A stretch of DNA of 64,000 nucleotides from Gammaproteobacteria bacterium (lineage in GTDB: Bacteria; Pseudomonadota; Gammaproteobacteria; Ga0077554; Ga007554), in NCBI GenBank assembly GCA_040183005.1, contig JAMPIW010000005.1, positions 59,417 to 123,416 on the forward strand, written 5' to 3'. Both the position numbers and the translations under genes were made by a program. The first letter of the stretch is position 1. Each line of letters opens with the position of its first letter. A model generated the notes under the pieces. That model saw nothing but the letters and a program-made list of their open reading frames with translations, searched no databases and was not told where the DNA came from. Positions 30,183-44,827 of the stretch are shown here, piece after piece.

Positions 30183-31154
30183 ATGATTATGCGTAACGTA
30201 CTAAAAGCATTAAGTTCCGCCGGTTCCCTGGCACTTGTCCTTTCGGGAACGGCAATGGCGGCGCCCCCAGCTGGCGGTTTCGACAACTGGAGCGTCAACG
30301 CCACTGGCGTGGTATCAGCAACCACAGGAATATGTGCCATCGTCGGCACCACCTGCGCCACCGTGGTTGACGGAGCCGGGTTTCTTCAACAAGAAGTAAC
30401 CATGTCCGACGGCACGCGATACGTCAGAACAATGATTGCCGAAGGATTTGCTACGGCAGGCGGTTCACTCGCCAATCTGACATTTGCATCGGAAGATTTC
30501 GTGAAGATGGGAGGCGCTGCCCAGGGCCTGGCCTCAAAGATGAACATCAAGGAAGGTGTTTTGTCCGCAACCGGCACCGCCGCCAACCTCATTGATACCG
30601 GTTTTGGCGCAGGCGCAACGATATTGACTGGCTGGGGCACCAACAACGTCCTCAATAGCGCCGAAGCTGTGTTGACCCTGGGCCTGTCCGACAGGGGCGC
30701 TGGTGCTGCTGGCGTGGCCGGAGGTGATGAATTCCTCACCAGCTTCAGCGTAACCACCAACACGGTAGCGGCAGGTGGCACAAACGTCACCTCGGCGTTG
30801 GCTGTTGATCAGACGATCTTTGTGGGCGGCACAACCAATCTCACTGACAAACAGCGTTTCGTCACTATGGTTGATGTTGCCACCACTGCCCAGACCAATT
30901 TCAAGTTTGCCACCAATACAACCGATCCGGCCACTATCACCTATGCCGTAGGAGACAAGATCCAGGTGGTATGGGCAGGTCAGGACGTCACCGGCGCTGG
31001 GTCATTCAGCACGCAGAGCCTGATCAAAGATCCTAACGGAACAACCCCAGTAGCCGTGCGGGCGTCCAACCTGACTTCTCCGAATACGTTTGAATGGACC
31101 GCGGCACCGGCCACCGTTCTTAATTCGGAATTCGGAGCCACACCGGTATTCTGA
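30183..31154 (+). CDS. Exported protein of unknown function, 323 aa
   Basis: A signal peptide is clear (basic start, SLALVLSGTAMA, cleavage before APPAGGF). The mature protein is rich in Ala, Thr, Gly and Asn, with predicted beta structure and two cysteines in GICAIVGTTCATV that could form a disulfide. It ends FGATPVF, with a terminal Phe. No sorting signal of PEP-CTERM type and no lipobox are present. I do not recognise a family. A ribosome site (GTGAGGAGAG) precedes the ATG. A strong terminator follows at 31194, so the gene is monocistronic. A surface or matrix role is a guess. Confidence 0.7.
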   Translation: MIMRNVLKALSSAGSLALVLSGTAMAAPPAGGFDNWSVNATGVVSATTGICAIVGTTCATVVDGAGFLQQEVTMSDGTRYVRTMIAEGFATAGGSLANLTFASEDFVKMGGAAQGLASKMNIKEGVLSATGTAANLIDTGFGAGATILTGWGTNNVLNSAEAVLTLGLSDRGAGAAGVAGGDEFLTSFSVTTNTVAAGGTNVTSALAVDQTIFVGGTTNLTDKQRFVTMVDVATTAQTNFKFATNTTDPATITYAVGDKIQVVWAGQDVTGAGSFSTQSLIKDPNGTTPVAVRASNLTSPNTFEWTAAPATVLNSEFGATPVF

Positions 31155-31193
31155 GTCTTGTTCCACTCAAGAAGTGTAGGATAGGAAATCAGG

Positions 31194-31228
31194 AAAAGAG
31201 AAGGGCAACCCCCTTCTCTTTTCTTTTT
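31194..31228 (+). terminator. Strong intrinsic terminator
   Basis: AAAAGAGAAGGG/CCCTTCTCTTTT is a perfect 12-bp stem with loop CAACC, followed by CTTTTT. It closes the exported-protein gene. Confidence 0.92.
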
Positions 31229-31291
31229 AGACTCATCTAATGATGAATTACTACCTTAAACAAACAGTTTTGGGGTTAGGGAAGATTTTCA

Positions 31292-32479
31292 TTACAGCCG
31301 CCCGCGCTGATCCTGGAACGAAAAACCGGCAAGCGGCATGTCGACGTCGCGCGTCAGCGCGATCACCTTGAACAGCTCGCCCATCTCGCTGGGCAGGGTC
31401 AGCTTCTTGACCTGCTGCGTCAACGCAAGGTGCTGGCGCGTGTCATCGGGATTGGATGCCGCAGCCATCTCCATCAAACCGCTTCCCAGCAAAAAATAGG
31501 CCTGGGTAGTATACCCTGCCACGGCAAGACCAGCCTCCACGGCGGCCTCGGCCACCGCCGTGAAATCGACATGCGCGGTGATATCCTGCAAGCCTGTAAA
31601 TATCAACGGGTCAGGGTGGGCGCGATGGCGATAGTGGCACATCAGAGTGCCGCCGCTGCGCTCCGGGTGATAATACTCGCGGCGTGGAAAACCGTAGTCG
31701 ATGATTAGCACCACCCCCCGCTCCAGCATTGCGGCAATACTGCGCACCCAATCCTCGGCGGCGAGGTTGATTTCCGAGGTATAGCCTGGCGATAAATCGC
31801 CCAGCTCATCCACGATTGCCGCAATCCGCCCCTCCAAACGCGGCTCACTCAACGGCCCACTGCGCCAGGCGAAGCGATCGTCCTCCCAGGCCACATAGAG
31901 CTCTTGCGGCCCTTCCTCCTCGACGCGGAACAGATGCACCGGCATGGCATCAAGCAGCTCATTGGCCAGCACCACGCCCGTAAACCCGCTTTCAGGCAAA
32001 CGGTCCAGCCAGCGGACACGCTCCACAAGGTGCGGCATACACCTCTCAAGGGTTTCCCTCTGGCGCTGCCGCAAATCCGCGCTCACATCGAGGATAAAAT
32101 AATGGTCGGGCAGGCAGTCAAGCGCCTCCATCTCAGCCAACACATCCGCAGCCATCACCCCCGACCCCGCGCCGACCTCCAGAATATCGCCGCCGCCCAA
32201 GTCGGCCAACACCTGGCAGCACTGCCGCGCCACGCAACGCGAAAACAGCGGCGAGATCTCCGGCGCTGTGACAAAATCCCCCGCCTCACCAAACTTGTGC
32301 GCCCCGGCGCTGTAATAGCCCAGACCTGGGGCATAGAGCGCCAAAGCCATATACCGGGCGAAGGTGATCTGCCCATCGTTGGACTTGACCTCATCGCGGA
32401 TCAGGGCGTGCAGCCGATCACTATGGGCCTGCGTGACCGCATCCGGCGGGGACAAGCCATCAAGGCTCGGTAGAGTCAC
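31292..32479 (-). CDS. MidA/NDUFAF7-family SAM-dependent methyltransferase
   Basis: This 395-residue class I methyltransferase belongs to COG1565 (DUF185). Family marks are ITFARYMALALYAPGLGYY, FGEAGDFVTAPEISPLF, the SAM-binding LEVGAGSGVMAADVL, VVLANELLDAMPVHLF, and IIDYGFPRREYYHPERSGGT. The mitochondrial relative NDUFAF7 methylates an arginine of complex I; the bacterial target is not established. It is convergent with the exported-protein gene and divergent from the PEP-CTERM gene. Confidence 0.9.
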   Translation of the reverse strand: MTLPSLDGLSPPDAVTQAHSDRLHALIRDEVKSNDGQITFARYMALALYAPGLGYYSAGAHKFGEAGDFVTAPEISPLFSRCVARQCCQVLADLGGGDILEVGAGSGVMAADVLAEMEALDCLPDHYFILDVSADLRQRQRETLERCMPHLVERVRWLDRLPESGFTGVVLANELLDAMPVHLFRVEEEGPQELYVAWEDDRFAWRSGPLSEPRLEGRIAAIVDELGDLSPGYTSEINLAAEDWVRSIAAMLERGVVLIIDYGFPRREYYHPERSGGTLMCHYRHRAHPDPLIFTGLQDITAHVDFTAVAEAAVEAGLAVAGYTTQAYFLLGSGLMEMAAASNPDDTRQHLALTQQVKKLTLPSEMGELFKVIALTRDVDMPLAGFSFQDQRGRL

Positions 32480-32788
32480 GGCATATGTCCTGAAAGTTAT
32501 GAACCCTTGCCATAATAGCTCGGAAACACGCGCAGGTCATTGAAGCAATAGGGTGTCGGATTTCTTTACATCCTTGAATTTTACATACAAAAATAAAATT
32601 TTATTAAAAATCAAAAGTATAATGAAAAATGACGTTGAATCTCCATTATCTGTCGACCTAATTCAAAGGTTATTTTGTCGGAATTCTTTACAATCTCTCA
32701 AAAAAAGCCCTCCGACGAGCCGCCTTCAATCGAAAAAAAATATTTAACTATATAAAAATAAACAATATTAAATAACATTACACAAGTT
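32480..32788. other. AT-rich intergenic region upstream of the PEP-CTERM gene
   Basis: No convincing gene; the 64-codon frame at 32553 looks spurious (low complexity, AT-driven). The region would hold activator sites for the sigma-54-type promoter at 32789, but no clear inverted repeat was picked out. Confidence 0.5.
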
Positions 32789-32803
32789 TGGCATTAATAT
32801 TGC
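32789..32803 (+). promoter_or_regulatory. Sigma-54 (-24/-12) promoter of the PEP-CTERM gene
   Basis: TGGCATTAATATTGC matches TGGCAC-R-N4-TTGC, with GG and GC at the required 10-base gap. It lies 109 bp before the ATG. PEP-CTERM genes in other proteobacteria are known to use RpoN with the PrsK/PrsR two-component system. Confidence 0.8.
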
Positions 32804-32911
32804 TTTATTGATGTAAGGAGCTGCAGAAGTTAGAAAAGTTACAGGGAAGCGCGCCTAAGCCAATTTATCCATTAGTATTTTTAGACATTTGTTTATTATG
32901 AGGAATACGTC

Positions 32912-33811
32912 ATGAAACAACTATTGATCGCGGCCACCTTAGGCCTTTCTGTAGGATTTAGCGGGCTGACCGCGGCTGGCCCGGTAATTATTGATGGGAG
33001 TGACGCCGAAGAACATGGCGGCGTAAGTGGTGGGGTAAACTTCAGCGGCTGGGAATATTTTCAGCGTGGGTTTGAAAATCTTCTTCCCCAGGTCGGCAAT
33101 GGAAATACGGTGGCCGTTTGTTTAGGCTGTACTGGAAACACGCAATCGGCCTTTGCTTCCGCTTTCGATCTTGCTGCCAAGCCTGCAGGCTGGACCAGGG
33201 AAACCATTGACGGCAATACCAATATCGCAAACTTTTTTGCAGGAGCACTAACGCGCACTTTGGCAAATACCGGGTTATTATATTTCCCTACAGGAGGCAA
33301 CACTGCCGGTGGTATGACTGGGGACGAACTAGCCGTCCTTAACGCCAATGCCGCTGCAATTAATACTTTTGTAGGTGGAGCAGGTACTCCGGCTACCGGT
33401 GGCGGCTTGTTCGCTCACGGCGAGGGCAATACCGCTGGCGCATGGGGTTGGTTGACGACTTTAATCCCAGGCATTATACCCACTGAAAGTGGGGGGAGTG
33501 GCAATCTTGAACTCACCGCTGCTGGCTTAAGTGCTTTTCCAGGTTTAACCAATGCAGATATCGCGGGTGCTCAGCCCTGGCATAATCATTTTGCAGGCAC
33601 GTTCGGCGGTTTACAGGTTTTAGTCCAAACCACCAGTGGCCCCGCAGGCCGTGCTGTGGTGTTAGGTGGCGGTGCAGGAACGCAGATTGGCTGTGGCTTA
33701 CCTGGCCAACCTCCTTGCGCCCCCCAGCAAGTGCCTGAGCCCGCCTCCTTGGCCCTGCTGGGCTTAGGCTTGGCCGGGATGGTTGCAGCGCGCCGTCGCA
33801 AGACAGCCTAA
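32912..33811 (+). CDS. PEP-CTERM exported protein
   Basis: This 299-residue protein has a signal peptide (LLIAATLGLSVGFSGLTAAG). The C-terminal PEP-CTERM sorting signal is textbook: VPEPASLALLGLGLAG followed by a short helix and RRRK. An exosortase (EpsH/XrtA type) recognises this tripartite tail at the inner membrane and the protein is released to the surface or polysaccharide matrix. The body is Gly/Ala/Asn-rich, with CLGCTGN near residue 70 and a second Cys pair near the end (IGCGLPGQPPCAP). GAGGA precedes the ATG. A sigma-54 promoter and an own terminator show a single-gene unit. No exosortase is in the window. Confidence 0.93.
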   Translation: MKQLLIAATLGLSVGFSGLTAAGPVIIDGSDAEEHGGVSGGVNFSGWEYFQRGFENLLPQVGNGNTVAVCLGCTGNTQSAFASAFDLAAKPAGWTRETIDGNTNIANFFAGALTRTLANTGLLYFPTGGNTAGGMTGDELAVLNANAAAINTFVGGAGTPATGGGLFAHGEGNTAGAWGWLTTLIPGIIPTESGGSGNLELTAAGLSAFPGLTNADIAGAQPWHNHFAGTFGGLQVLVQTTSGPAGRAVVLGGGAGTQIGCGLPGQPPCAPQQVPEPASLALLGLGLAGMVAARRRKTA

Positions 33812-33856
33812 GCATTTCGCTTTAATCACAATAAGCTCGACAAGTAGCACTTAATT

Positions 33857-33884
33857 GCCCACCCCTTGCGGGTGGGCTTTTTTT
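33857..33884 (+). terminator. Intrinsic terminator of the PEP-CTERM gene
   Basis: GCCCACCC/GGGTGGGC stem, 5-base loop, then seven T's, 46 bp after the stop. Confidence 0.93.
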
Positions 33885-34060
33885 GTTCTACAGCCACACT
33901 TTTCATCTCCCTCGTTCCTGCCATTTTGTCAAACTGGATGCAGTGTGCGCTATGCGCACGAAACGTTTGCATATTTCGCCTCACAAAACCTCTGGACGGA
34001 TTATTCTCCAGTCTCTACCCTTGTATCATGCAGACTTCCCCAACATTGAGGTACTCGCCC

Positions 34061-34567
34061 ATGAAACTACTCGTCATCCGCCACGCCCCGGCCGAAGACC
34101 GGGAAATATTCGCCACTTCCGGCGAGCCCGATGAGGCGCGGCCATTGACGGACATCGGCCGCAAAAAGATGCGCAAGGCGGCACGTGGGCTTCATGCTGT
34201 AATCCCTCAAATTGATCTTCTGGCCACCAGTCCGCTGGTACGCGCTGCGGAAACGGCGCGAATCATCGCCGATGCCTACGGTAGGCTGACGGCCGTTGAG
34301 GTGCAGGAGCTCGCTCCGGGACACGCCCCGGAATCGGTATTATCCTGGCTCAGGACTCAAAAAGGGCATGACACCGTCGCCGTGGTGGGTCATGAGCCGG
34401 ATTTAGGCCATCTGGTGAGCTGGCTGCTGACGGGCAAAAAACAACCTTTTATCGAATTCAAGAAAGGAGCGGCTTGCTTGATCGAGTTTCCGAACGGCAT
34501 CGTGCAGGGCAAGGCGATACTGATCTGGGCACTTGCGCCGTCCCAGCTCCGCACTCTCGGAGAATAG
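34061..34567 (+). CDS. sixA: SixA-type phosphohistidine phosphatase
   Basis: This 168-residue histidine phosphatase of the phosphoglycerate-mutase fold has catalytic RHAPAED at the start (MKLLVIRHAPAED), TSPLVRAAETARI and AVVGHEPDLG. E. coli SixA removes phosphate from histidine in phosphotransfer proteins, notably the nitrogen PTS. The open frame reaches back to 33866, but ATG 34061 starts the family sequence exactly. It is the first of a tight run with the CHAD and ppx genes, a grouping often seen. Confidence 0.9.
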   Translation: MKLLVIRHAPAEDREIFATSGEPDEARPLTDIGRKKMRKAARGLHAVIPQIDLLATSPLVRAAETARIIADAYGRLTAVEVQELAPGHAPESVLSWLRTQKGHDTVAVVGHEPDLGHLVSWLLTGKKQPFIEFKKGAACLIEFPNGIVQGKAILIWALAPSQLRTLGE

Positions 34568-34569
34568 CG

Positions 34570-35583
34570 GTGGATGCCACCGGACTGCTGACACTTTCCG
34601 CCGCGCGCGCGGCGCGCATGATCGCGCTGGCGCAGTTGGATGCCGCTGTTGCTGCATATGGGCGGTTTGATAATCCAGACGATCCGGAGGCGTTGCATGA
34701 TTTCCGTGTGGCGTTGCGCCGGTTACGCAGCTGCATGCAGACCTACCAAGATGTACTGTCGGACACCCTCTCAAAAAAGAGCCGGAAGCAACTGCGGCGG
34801 TTCGCACGGGCCACTAATGAGGCACGTGACGCCGAAGTGCGGATCGAGTGGCTGCGGTCTCAAGAACACCACCTGCCGGCACGCCAGAGGATCGGCTGGT
34901 TGTGGCTGCTGGAGAGACTGGAGGCGCGCAAGGCCAAGGCTTATGATGAAATACGCGCGCGGGTGATCAAGGATTTTTTGCGCCTTGAACCGAAACTCCG
35001 CAAACAACTTCAACGCTATACCGTTGCGTATGACTTGCATGGCCAGATGCGCGAACCCCCATTTACCGAAATCATCGGTAAACAAATTAAACAACACAGT
35101 AAAGAGCTGGAACAGGATCTGTGGCGCGCGGCCTCTTCCACCGATATGCAAACCCTCCACAACACCCGGATCCAGGTAAAACGCCTGCGCTACCTGCTGG
35201 AGCCTATGCAGGAAGAGATTAAGGACGGCAAGCAGATCATCAAAGAGCTTAAGGGGCTTCAAGATCTGCTCGGCGACCTTCACGACGCACACCTGCATGC
35301 ACAGGAAATCACACTAGCGGTGGAAACGGCCGCAGCCGGGCGGGCACGCCGCTTGTTGGAAATTGAGCTTGGCGACGAGACTGACCCGGCCCGTCTGCGG
35401 GCAGAACAGCGGCGCAATGAACATGCCGGACTAGTCACGCTCGCCCGGCTTGCAAAGGCACGCACGGAGACATTATTCACCGAGATTACGGCCCATTACC
35501 TTGATGACGGCGCACAGGCGCTTGTGCGGCGCATCACTCGCCTGGGGCAGAGCCTGCTTGAAAAGGCGCGCGGCGTTAAATAG
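34570..35583 (+). CDS. CHAD-domain protein
   Basis: CHAD domains are alpha-helical, rich in conserved histidines and basic residues, and known to bind inorganic polyphosphate. Family marks are ALHDFRVALRRLRSCMQTYQ, ATNEARDAEVRIEWL, LHNTRIQVKRLRYLLEP and LQDLLGDLHDAHLHAQ. GTG 34570, two bases after the sixA stop, is the likely start (337 aa); a longer frame from 34474 would overlap sixA. It precedes ppx by 2 bp, consistent with a polyphosphate-related function. Confidence 0.88.
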   Translation: MDATGLLTLSAARAARMIALAQLDAAVAAYGRFDNPDDPEALHDFRVALRRLRSCMQTYQDVLSDTLSKKSRKQLRRFARATNEARDAEVRIEWLRSQEHHLPARQRIGWLWLLERLEARKAKAYDEIRARVIKDFLRLEPKLRKQLQRYTVAYDLHGQMREPPFTEIIGKQIKQHSKELEQDLWRAASSTDMQTLHNTRIQVKRLRYLLEPMQEEIKDGKQIIKELKGLQDLLGDLHDAHLHAQEITLAVETAAAGRARRLLEIELGDETDPARLRAEQRRNEHAGLVTLARLAKARTETLFTEITAHYLDDGAQALVRRITRLGQSLLEKARGVK

Positions 35584-35585
35584 GC

Positions 35586-37142
35586 ATGGTAAAATCAAGT
35601 ACCATGTCCACCCCTCCACAAGAAATAAAAGCCATCGCTGACGTGCCGAATAACGCCCCCCCGCAAATCGTCGCAGCCATTGATCTCGGCTCCACCAGCT
35701 TTCACTTGGTCGTAGCGCGCATCATGAACGGCCAGATCCATGTCGTTGACCGTTTACGCGAAATGGTAGTGCTAGCCTCGGGACTCGATCAGAAAAACCG
35801 ACTAGGGGAACCCGCCCAGAAACGCGCCCTGGAATGCCTGGCACGCTTCGGTCAGCGCCTGCGCGACATGCCGTCTGGCAGCGTGCGCGCCGTGGGTACC
35901 AACACCCTACGCGCCGCCTGCAATGCCGGCGACTTTCTGGAGCGTGCGCAAAGCGCGCTGGGACACCCTATCGAGATCGTCGCCGGCCGTGAGGAGGCGC
36001 GGCTTATCTACCTGGGGGTGTCGCACAGTCTGCCGCTACAGAAGGGGCGGCGTCTGGTGACGGATATCGGTGGCGGCAGCACCGAGTTGATCATTGGCGA
36101 GGGTTTTGAGCCGCTGCAAATGGAAAGCCTGCACATGGGCTGCGTGAACATGAGTCGCGCCCATTTCCCCGATGGCGCGATCCGCGCCCGTGACATGCGA
36201 CGCGCGGAAATCGCCGCGCAGCTTGAGCTTCAGCCGATTCAGGCACAATACCGCCGGACCGGCTGGCAGAGCGCCGTCGGCGCGTCGGGCACCATCCGCG
36301 CGGTCGATAGGATAGTGCGCGACAAGGGATGGAGCGACAAAGGCATCACACGGCCAGCGTTGCGCAAACTCCGCGACGCGCTGATCGATGCAGGTCATGT
36401 GCAACGCCTACGCTTGGACGGCCTGAGCAGCGAGCGCATAGCGGTGTTGCCCGGCGGCGTGGCGATCCTGCTTGCAACAATGGAGACGCTGGATATCAAG
36501 TGCGTACAAGTTGCCGACGGCGCGCTGCGCGAAGGGCTGTTATATGATCTGATGGGCAGAATACAGCATGAAGATGTGCGTGAAACCAGCATCCAGGCGA
36601 TGATGGCGCGTTACCATGCGGACACCGCCCAGGCCGCCCGCGTCGAACGTACCGCGCTCGCCTGCCTCTCCCAGGTGGCGCGGGACTGGGGCATCGCCAG
36701 CGAGGAACATGCCCACTTACTGAGTTGGGCCGCCCGCTTGCATGAGATTGGTTTGGCGGTCGCCCACAATCAGTACCACAAACATGGCGCGTACCTGGTG
36801 GAAAATTCCGATCTGCCGGGATTCTCGCGCCAGGAGCAGGCACGGCTGGCGGGATTGATCCGTGGTCACCGGCGCAAGTTTCCCATGGCGATATTCATGC
36901 AGTTGCCCGCCTCTCAAATAGATCAGGAGTGGCGCTTATGCACCCTGCTACGTCTTGCGGTGCTGCTGCACCGCAGCCGCGCCGACGCCGCATTGCCGGA
37001 TTTCAGGCTGACGGCGGGGCGACGCTCCTTACGTATCCAATTCCCCTCGGCATGGCTGGCCCAACACCCCCTCACCGAGACCGAGCTGGCCGGGGAAGCC
37101 GCCTATCTGGCTGCGGCCAACATCAAACTGGAATTTTCTTAA
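35586..37142 (+). CDS. ppx: Exopolyphosphatase / GppA family
   Basis: It releases phosphate from polyphosphate ends or hydrolyses pppGpp. Of 518 residues, the actin-like ATPase fold has AAIDLGSTSFHLVVARI, GTNTLRAA, IVAGREEARLIYLGVSHSL and DIGGGSTELIIGEG. The C-terminal half has the HD-like helical region (RYHADTAQAARVERTAL, HEIGLAVAHNQYHKHGAYL). The start may be ATG 35586 or ATG 35604 (MSTPPQEIK). It is tightly linked to the CHAD gene. Confidence 0.93.
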   Translation: MVKSSTMSTPPQEIKAIADVPNNAPPQIVAAIDLGSTSFHLVVARIMNGQIHVVDRLREMVVLASGLDQKNRLGEPAQKRALECLARFGQRLRDMPSGSVRAVGTNTLRAACNAGDFLERAQSALGHPIEIVAGREEARLIYLGVSHSLPLQKGRRLVTDIGGGSTELIIGEGFEPLQMESLHMGCVNMSRAHFPDGAIRARDMRRAEIAAQLELQPIQAQYRRTGWQSAVGASGTIRAVDRIVRDKGWSDKGITRPALRKLRDALIDAGHVQRLRLDGLSSERIAVLPGGVAILLATMETLDIKCVQVADGALREGLLYDLMGRIQHEDVRETSIQAMMARYHADTAQAARVERTALACLSQVARDWGIASEEHAHLLSWAARLHEIGLAVAHNQYHKHGAYLVENSDLPGFSRQEQARLAGLIRGHRRKFPMAIFMQLPASQIDQEWRLCTLLRLAVLLHRSRADAALPDFRLTAGRRSLRIQFPSAWLAQHPLTETELAGEAAYLAAANIKLEFS

Positions 37143-37162
37143 ACCTATAAACGGAAACCATC

Positions 37163-38521
37163 GTGTCACCATCCACCCCAACGCTGCGGCGCGAACCCTC
37201 GCTAGGCTCCACGGAGGACGATATTCTCGACGCCCCACCATTGCACGAGCAACACCTGCACATGTTGCGCTATCTTGCGCCGTACAGCGAATTGCTGGTG
37301 GTGATCGGCGGCAAAGAGAGCGGAAAAACCGCCCTGCTGGAGCAACTCCTGGACTCGGCCTCCGAATCATGGCGCGTATGCCGCATCGACGCCACACCCA
37401 TGCTGGACGAGGATGACATCCTCGCCACACTCAGTTCAGAATTCGGCCTGCGTGTTAGCAAGACACAAAACCGCGAGACGCGTCTGCGACTGTTGGGCGA
37501 GCGTCTGCGTGAGATGAGACTGGACGCACATCGCCCGATACTGGCGATAGACAACGCCGATCAACTGCGTGAAACCGTGCTCATATTGCTGGCGCGCATT
37601 CTTGAGACGGGCGACGACGGCCAGGGATTATTGACTATCATCCTGTTTTGCCAGCCGCAGATCGAACCCATGCTCGCCACCCCCGCACTTGCGCCCTTGC
37701 GGCAACGCATGGCGCACGCCTTCTACCTTACTGCTTCGTCCAGCAGTCAGAAATCCTCGGCCAATCCATCAAAAAGGGGAAAGAAGGCGCTATGGCTAAC
37801 GTGCATCGCGATTACTCTGGCAGCAGCTGTATTGCTATTGCAGAACCAGATCAACACCTCGTTCGACACTCGCCCCCCGGAGGGAAGACTGCGCGCTGCC
37901 CTTCAGGGTAACAGCCCCTCCTCGCCCGCATCGACGGCAACCCTCGCGCAAAGCAAGGCCATACCGCTAGAGATCCCGCCATTACACCCCACCCTCTCCA
38001 CGCAACAAAGAGAGGCGGCACTGGCGCAACTTGCGAACGTGGACGTTCAGGCCAAGGAGGCTGGGCTCAGCGTAAATAATGCGCTGCCCGCGCCCACGCC
38101 TGAACCCGTGCCTGCACCTCCCAGCGAAAAAGCGCCCACCAATATTGCTCCTTCCGCGCAATCAGATCACAACGCAGTTGCAGTGCCCGCAAAAAAAGAA
38201 ATCACCGAAACGACAACCGCACTTAAAAATGACGACTGGCTGCGCGCGCAGAACCCCAGCTACTACACCCTTCAACTTATGTCGATGAAAACCGAAGCAC
38301 CATTGAAGGAATTTACCGCAAACCATCCTCTCACCACGGAAACCACCTACTTCCGCGCAAACCGCCTCGGCGAGACACGGCACGTCTTGCTCTCCGGCAT
38401 TTATCCTACCCGCGCCCAAGCCGAACAGGCGGCAAAAGACCTCACGAAACTAACCGGTATCTCCCCCTGGATACGCAGCATCGGCAGCATCCAGGACGAC
38501 CTAAAAAAACCCAGGCCGTAG
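37163..38521 (+). CDS. DamX-like ATPase with transmembrane segment and SPOR domain
   Basis: This 452-residue protein has an N-terminal AAA/ExeA-like ATPase with Walker A VVIGGKESGKTAL (~48-60) and Walker B-like ILAIDNADQLRE (~128). A single membrane helix lies near 212-232 (ALWLTCIAITLAAAVLLL). A Pro/Ala-rich periplasmic linker follows, then a C-terminal SPOR domain near 365-445 (YYTLQLMSMKTEAPLKEF, LLSGIYPTRAQAEQAAKDL). SPOR domains bind denuded peptidoglycan at the septum. A DamX-like gene directly before gltB-gltD-hemE is the usual arrangement, normally behind aroK-aroB; here sixA-CHAD-ppx precede it. Start is GTG 37163. Confidence 0.85.
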   Translation: MSPSTPTLRREPSLGSTEDDILDAPPLHEQHLHMLRYLAPYSELLVVIGGKESGKTALLEQLLDSASESWRVCRIDATPMLDEDDILATLSSEFGLRVSKTQNRETRLRLLGERLREMRLDAHRPILAIDNADQLRETVLILLARILETGDDGQGLLTIILFCQPQIEPMLATPALAPLRQRMAHAFYLTASSSSQKSSANPSKRGKKALWLTCIAITLAAAVLLLQNQINTSFDTRPPEGRLRAALQGNSPSSPASTATLAQSKAIPLEIPPLHPTLSTQQREAALAQLANVDVQAKEAGLSVNNALPAPTPEPVPAPPSEKAPTNIAPSAQSDHNAVAVPAKKEITETTTALKNDDWLRAQNPSYYTLQLMSMKTEAPLKEFTANHPLTTETTYFRANRLGETRHVLLSGIYPTRAQAEQAAKDLTKLTGISPWIRSIGSIQDDLKKPRP

Positions 38522-38631
38522 CAAGTTCATCCTATTGGCCGGGCACGCAAGCGGCTATCTGACACACAGCCGCTTGCCGCACACCCAAAAACCCACCAAA
38601 AGCACATGGGATTTGTACCAGCACACCCGCA

Positions 38632-38660
38632 TTGAACCAAGCGCCGTGCGCTAGTATACT
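38632..38660 (+). promoter_or_regulatory. Sigma-70 promoter of gltBD
   Basis: TTGAAC (38632-38637), a 17-bp spacer and TATACT (38655-38660) lie about 60 bp before gltB. Confidence 0.75.
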
Positions 38661-38671
38661 CAGATTCATTT

Positions 38672-38691
38672 CCCCTGCGATTTTGCAGGGG
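38672..38691 (+). promoter_or_regulatory. 5' UTR hairpin of gltB
   Basis: CCCCTGC/GCAGGGG with a 6-base loop lies between the promoter and the gltB start, near the predicted transcript 5' end. It has no T-run. It may stabilise the leader or serve as a protein site. Confidence 0.45.
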
Positions 38692-38717
38692 ACGGCTAAC
38701 TCGCGATCCAGAATTGA

Positions 38718-43199
<4,482 letters not shown>

Positions 43200-43220
43200 C
43201 AAGGTACTGAAAAAAACAGA

Positions 43221-43286
43221 CGTAGGGTGCGTCCCACGCACCACCCTGCCTGCATCGCAACGATGGTGCGCGCGGCGCACCCTACG
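43221..43286. repeat. 66-bp palindromic repeat element in the gltB-gltD gap
   Basis: CGTAGGGTGCG at the left and CGCACCCTACG at the right are perfect 11-bp inverted ends. The interior has further pairing (GGTGCGT / ACGCACC). A shorter relative begins GTAGGGTGCGTCCC at 18788. It is a MITE- or REP-like dispersed element that the gltBD transcript must read through. Confidence 0.7.
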
Positions 43287-43303
43287 AAATTTTGATTGCA
43301 TGA

Positions 43304-44734
<1,431 letters not shown>

Positions 44735-44827
44735 ATCTAACAACGCTGCCCAAAGAAGCGGTCAAGTACCTCTTCCAGGATTAAATATTTCTATGCGCCT
44801 TGGCGCCTTTGCGTGAGTAGCCTTTAC

